NCBI GenBank assembly: GCA_003665825.1
Contig: QPFY01000006.1
Location: 496,001 to 560,000, forward strand
Length of the DNA stretch: 64,000 bases
Direction of reading: 5' to 3'
Origin: Microbotryum silenes-acaulis
Lineage: Eukaryota; Basidiomycota; Microbotryomycetes; Microbotryales; Microbotryaceae
Part shown: piece by piece, positions 59,866 to 64,000 of the stretch
Position numbering within the stretch: position 1 is the stretch's first letter
Layout of the letters: each line of letters starts with the position of its first letter
The notes under the pieces: model-generated
What the model was told of the DNA's origin: nothing
What the model saw: only the letters and a program-made list of their open reading frames with translations
Database searches by the model: none
Position numbers and translations under genes: made by a program

Positions 59866-61050
59866 TTATGATCGACTTTGGCGTGGCCGGAGGAGGGCTT
59901 GGGGATGGAGAGGTGGTCTCTGAGCTGGGGGACTCGGAGGATTTTTCAACGAGGGAAGAGGCAGTTCCCTGGTTGGAGGCAGGCTGGGGGGCAGTTTGAG
60001 TGGCAGTATTGGAAGGGAAATTGAGGAGAACTCGGGGCGGGCAGTCTTCGACAGAGATTCGGGCTGAGCCCTGTTGGACAGATCTTCAGTCTGGGCAGCC
60101 AGATCTTGTTCCACTCGACGTTTTTTGGTCGTGCGGTCGGGGGCGGAGGCCGCGGGGATCGACTTGGACCCGGCGGCGGGAGCGGCGGTGGTAACGGCGG
60201 AGGCTTGCAGGGCACGTGACGTGGGGGGACCCTGGGGGCTCGACGCGTGACGGCCCGGGCAGTGCTGGGTGGCGTGCGAGGTGCTCGCGCAGGACTTGCA
60301 CGCCGGGGCGACGGGGCAATCCTTACGGACGTGAGCCGCGGAACGGCAGAAGACGCAGTGGCGCATGCCACCGGTGATCCTCAGTGGGATTCGCTCAGTG
60401 ACACCGTCACGAGCAATAGAAAGTGAGGCAGGGGGCAAAACATCTACATCCTTGAGGGCAAGGATAAAGTCGTACACCCCAGAGATGTGTTTCGTCTTTC
60501 CAATGTATTGGATGCGACGGCGGAGGACCGTGCCATAGGCAGCGATCTGCTCATCGAATAGGCGGAGGCCCTCGGGGTCGGAGAAAAAGCCCGTAAGGGT
60601 GCATTGTACAACACCTCCTTTAGTAGAGCTGTACAGCTTCTCGACTTTGCACAGAGTCTTGCCAACAGTAAGGCCGTTGGCAACCAGGGTGTTGAGATCG
60701 GCAGCCTTGGGAAAGCGGAGGCCGCGCTGACCCTTGATGACGCATGGCATTGCGCCGGTAAGGGCAGGGTAGTGTTTGTCGAGCGCGAGGAGGACTTGCT
60801 CGACCGAGGTTGAGGGTGGGGTGTTGATGATGACACAGTTCTCGATGTTGTGCATCAGGGGATGGGCGGCGACGGCAGTCGAGGCGTTGGCGGTGGCGTT
60901 GCCGTGCTTCGCAGCGGAGCGGGCGCCGACCGCGGCGGAGTAAGATTTGGTGGTGGTGGCGGGGGCTTGGCCGGGAGGATCGGGAGGGTCAGGGCGAAGA
61001 GGTGGTATAGCAGCAGGGCTGGCGTTGTTGGTGTTCGTGATGTTGTCCAT
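59866..61050 (-). CDS. LINE ORF1 (gag-like, zinc knuckles)
   Basis: Intact 394-residue frame from an ATG. A Pro/Ala-rich start leads to a conserved middle (CVIINTPPSTSVEQVLLALD, VQCTLTGFFSDPEGLRLFD) and two CCHC knuckles: CVFCRSAAHVRKDC and CKSCASTSHATQHC. The tail is basic and Pro-rich with a KKRR patch. Such ORF1 proteins bind the element's RNA. The frame looks undamaged, unlike ORF2. Confidence 0.82.
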   Translation of the reverse strand: MDNITNTNNASPAAIPPLRPDPPDPPGQAPATTTKSYSAAVGARSAAKHGNATANASTAVAAHPLMHNIENCVIINTPPSTSVEQVLLALDKHYPALTGAMPCVIKGQRGLRFPKAADLNTLVANGLTVGKTLCKVEKLYSSTKGGVVQCTLTGFFSDPEGLRLFDEQIAAYGTVLRRRIQYIGKTKHISGVYDFILALKDVDVLPPASLSIARDGVTERIPLRITGGMRHCVFCRSAAHVRKDCPVAPACKSCASTSHATQHCPGRHASSPQGPPTSRALQASAVTTAAPAAGSKSIPAASAPDRTTKKRRVEQDLAAQTEDLSNRAQPESLSKTARPEFSSISLPILPLKLPPSLPPTRELPLPSLKNPPSPPAQRPPLHPQALLRPRQSRS

Positions 61051-61140
61051 GTTTTGTGAAAGATCCGTATTCGTTTGAAAAATATATTCTTAATGGTGTC
61101 AGGCAAGGCCTTACCTGGCCTTACGACGGGCCACATGCAT

Positions 61141-62212
61141 TAGAAATAGAGATTGCGCGCGCCTAGCTTCTTCGGCTCGACTCCCCTGACCACTCGCGCG
61201 AGTCGTAGCGGAATAGTGGTTCGAGTTGTAGCAAGACGAAGGACAACATTGGTGGTGTAGGAGTTGTTAAACAAATACCTCAAGCGGTGAAAACCTAGCC
61301 CTCTGGGGAAAACCGCAAGAGATTGATCTAAACGGAAGAGAGTCCGAACTTCTTCAAGTTGGTGATACACAGGGATGGTGGGCGGGATCACAATTGGGAG
61401 CTTTGCGACCCAAGCTTCTGGATGTCAGTCGGCTGCAACTGATGATGGAGCAAGTTCACTGATCGTCTCAGCATACCTTTGCGACAAAGGCAAGACACTG
61501 TATAAGACAGTTGGGGCGCGGTTGGTGCAGAGGACGGCAAAGGGTCTGCTGAGAGATATGCGATTTAGCTCGTTGCCCAACAAGGGCCCGGAGCAAAATG
61601 CCCTCACAAAGAATTTGCAGGGATCCAAGTGCAAAGTACACCGTGCAACAAGCTTGGGTGTATCGAAGCACTTACCCCGAGCTACTCTAAGCGAGCCACG
61701 TCGAGGGTTTCATAACGAGCTGCTAGCAGCTGTGAACGTCCGGCAAGATGGAACTCTCGATCAGCGACTTGGTCAGCTGGGAGGTAGTCTTGGGAATGAG
61801 AAACGCACCTGTCCCTACAGGTGGTGAACGCAGCCGCAGAAGCTGGTAAGGAAACGTCGACAACGCAGTGAAGGCCCGAAAGGGAACGTGCGTTGCGAGT
61901 ACCGCCCGTGAGCCCGCGTGTGTGGGAAGCACAGCTTTTTTTGTTGTTTTGTATCAAGCCTGATTAGATTTCACATATTCGGTTATCTACGCAAAATCAA
62001 TGTTTCTTGAAAAGGGGGGTTGGACTTATGTAAAGTCATAGCCACTAGATCCATGCAGCCCCCACACTCCTGAAACCACCAAAAGTGTGATTCCAATCAT
62101 GTGAGCACCAACCACCCTTCCTATTCCACGGTGTTAAAGAATAGGCACAATCGAGAAAGAGAGAGAGGAGAGGGGAGGAAAATCAGGAGAGAAAAACTCA
62201 GAAACTCCGTAC
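61141..62212. other. Region between LINE copies, no gene supported
   Basis: About 1.1 kb. A 150-codon plus-strand frame (61375-61827) has no recognisable domain or convincing start. The right part (about 62000-62212) is probably the 3' UTR of the second LINE fragment. Confidence 0.4.
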
Positions 62213-62962
62213 TCATGAAAACATCTGGTCCAGAAGCTCGCCGTCTGGCAGACGTCGAAGTCGGAATTTGAGATGCGAGCGGACTTCGCGAGTAAGAAAG
62301 TACGGGGTTGGCAGGGGAATTTGATCCTTGTGCTGATGCCATCGAGCAAGGTAGAGCTTGTTAAAAGCAATCGCAAGAACGACCCGAACGACAATGTAGG
62401 TCCGAGAGTCACGACTTCCGCCACGCACCCGAGGAAGGCCAAGCATGATCTGAGGAGAGTCAACTTCGCCAGGTTGGAAGTCACCTGCCTGGCCAAGTGC
62501 AACCCTCAGCAGCTGCAAGGTCAGGCGCCAGAACTCACGTGAATGGTCACATTCAAAGTAGAAGTGCATGAAGGTGTCTCGTTTGCCGCACTGTGGACAC
62601 CCATCAGATGCAGTGTGACCATGGTGATGTTGCAGAACGCATGTCGGCGTCGCCCCGAAGATCAGCTTCCAGTGAACGTCCTTTTCGACCGCTGTTGCCC
62701 ATTGACTGTTGAGCCAGATCCAGAACTGTTGCTTCTGTGACTTTGTGAGATCTGTTGGCCACTTGAGTCGAGAGCCGTCGTCCAGCGAGGGATAGCGGGC
62801 CTCATTGATGAAGTGCCGCAGAGTTTTGATGGTAAAAGGACGGGTCGCATCCACGGGGGAGAAAGGGTCCGTGCGCGCGAGCCTGAATCGGCGCGTCCAA
62901 TCCTTGCAGCAAAAGCCGAAAAGACCATCTCTCTTCATCGAGCTGACAGGGTGACACCACAA
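62213..62962 (-). mobile_element. 5'-truncated fragment of a second LINE (ORF2 C-terminus)
   Basis: The frame encodes the end of an ORF2 protein: WIWLNSQWATAVEKDVHWKL, then the finger CPQCGKRDTFMHFYFEC with DHSREFW, the zf-RVT type found after reverse transcriptases. No RT domain lies upstream, so it is a 5'-truncated insertion. The sequence differs from ORF2 of the neighbouring LINE, so it is another family. Confidence 0.68.
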
Positions 62963-64000
62963 GCTAGTGATTACTGGTGTTCAGCACTATTGTCTCTAAT
63001 CGAGCCGACACCAGAAGTGACTTGTTATCGATATAACTTGCACCTGTCATCTTCGGACCTCGGTCACCAGTGAGGCTCCGCTGTCCCGGACAGCGGGCCT
63101 TTCACGTGGCGCGGCAGCGCGCCAGAGATGCTTACTATTATTTGATGAAGGTGTTTTGTGGTGCAATCTTTCAAGAAGATGTAGTTTATGTGGTAGGATC
63201 GCCTAGTAGGCTCTGAGTACGCACAAAATCTTGTGAGACACTTCTTCTGCAGCGCCTCTAACTTTTAAACAGCCACAAGCCTTGGCTGTTGCAAAAAATG
63301 CGAGGACAATGAGCCCGCCAACTTGTGAGATGAAGCCCGGTCAGAAGCCTACAAGCCTACGACTGGTGCCGACGCTAGCCAGTCGCTGCCAGTCGCTGCC
63401 AGCAGCTGCCTGCAGTCTCCCGAGCTCCCGAGTCTGTCAGCCGAAAGCCGGTAGAAGCCAGCGCAGGCTACCCCCTGCCTCCCCCTGCCTGCCACTTGCT
63501 GCCACTTGTGTGGCCCGGGCTGTAAGGGGATGCCTTACAGAACAGCCCTATAAGTAGCCTCTGAGTAGCTAGAACTGCCGAGTTCTAGTTACGACTTGCT
63601 TTTAGCCTAGCGGTCAAGAACGACAGATTGTATTTTATGCACATCAAAGGCGCATACCTTACACGGGCGCTATAGCCGCTATTGTCGCTCGTGAGTCGAG
63701 AGTTTCGTGTCGGCTGGCAAGTGATACGACGAGCAGTATCCGACCGACCGACGTTCGTGCCGATCTCTCTTGCACAAAATCGTAAATATATATCCAATGG
63801 CTTTGGTTTGGGCTTGGGCCCGGGGGCGAATTCCCCGACGACACGGCGGCCCCTTGAAGAAACCGGCGGGGCAGCGCAAGCAAGGGGAGGAAAACCATTT
63901 TTCTTTTTTCTTTGATACAGTATAATGCTATCAGTATGTAAAAACCTTTGAAAACGCCTTTGCACCCCTCTCGATAACGGCGGCAGGCGGCCCTCATATT
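62963..64000. other. Right edge of the window, no gene supported
   Basis: About 1 kb. A minus-strand frame near 63585-63997 has no recognisable domain. Short GCTGCC/AGTCGCTGCC duplications lie at 63378-63410, and a GGCGCG/CGCGCC hairpin at about 63100-63116. Probably more transposon-derived sequence. Confidence 0.4.

Larger units (their letters stand above)
55887..61140 (-). mobile_element. Non-LTR retrotransposon (LINE), nearly full-length, dead
   Basis: Two-ORF LINE on the minus strand: a gag-like ORF1 with two CCHC knuckles, then ORF2 with AP endonuclease, reverse transcriptase and a C-terminal CCHC-type finger. The layout suggests the Tad/L1-like fungal group. The 3' end abuts the 5' end of Helitron B. 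The 5' limit is approximate; no target duplication or poly-A tail was identified. Confidence 0.82.

Noticed and set aside
61375..61827. 150-codon plus-strand open frame
   Set aside because: No start context, domain or splice partner, and it lies inside transposon-derived sequence.
63100..63116. GGCGCG/CGCGCC hairpin, possible Helitron end
   Set aside because: No CTRR ending and no matching partner end.
63585..63997. Minus-strand frames at the right edge
   Set aside because: No recognisable motif; composition does not support coding.
1..64000. tRNA or rRNA genes and CRISPR arrays
   Set aside because: No cloverleaf with A and B boxes and no rRNA-like stretch were recognised by eye; CRISPR is not expected and no spaced identical repeats were seen. 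A tRNA scan would be decisive.

Overview
The window looks like nuclear DNA of a basidiomycete fungus, most likely Pucciniomycotina and perhaps Microbotryomycetes (the red-yeast and anther-smut group). The support is moderately high GC, compact genes split by many 50-120 bp introns with GTRNGT donors and CAG/TAG acceptors, and fungal gene families: PEX14, a Zn2Cys6 regulator, COX6, an SLMAP/Far9-type FHA protein and a Tgl2-type lipase. The species call is inference. All exon models were built by hand from reading frame, splice signals and family motifs; there is no transcript evidence.

Left arm, 1-22.6 kb, is gene-dense. It holds a partial TAF8-like gene (-), an F-box protein (+) with a decayed paralogue upstream, ureidoglycolate lyase (+), a vWA protein with a Q/G/Y-rich N-terminus spread over many phase-1 mini-exons (+), a glutathione S-transferase (+), PEX14 (+), a C2H2 zinc-finger/AT-hook protein (+), a tail-anchored FHA coiled-coil protein (+), COX6 (-) and mitochondrial ribosomal protein uL10m (+). 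COX6 and uL10m are divergent across 280 bp.

The stretch 22.7-28.7 kb is gene-poor and repeat-rich. It contains a Tnp2/CACTA-like transposase relic, several short duplications, a 290-bp cluster of near-palindromic ACCGCGGT variants and one candidate secreted protein.

The middle, 28.7-47.9 kb, is gene-dense again: a CCCH zinc-finger protein (-), a Zn2Cys6 transcription factor (-), a Tgl2-like lipase (-), a plant-and-bacteria-type metallopeptidase (+), the splicing factor CWC25 (-), an FHA-kinase of the Chk2/Rad53 type (+) and a NUDCD1 homologue (+). A 623-bp hAT-type MITE with a perfect 8-bp target duplication sits in the CWC25/kinase divergent promoter.

The right arm, 48.1-64 kb, is a nested transposon block. 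Two Helitrons lie head-to-tail and are joined to the base: a 2-kb internally deleted copy and a 5.8-kb copy with a decayed RepHel gene. Next to them is a nearly full-length but dead LINE and the 3' piece of a second LINE.

The genes are mostly housekeeping (peroxisome, mitochondrion, splicing, transcription, checkpoint kinase, purine catabolism) and do not form one pathway. The most unusual material is the tandem Helitron junction, the hAT MITE and the mini-exon array.
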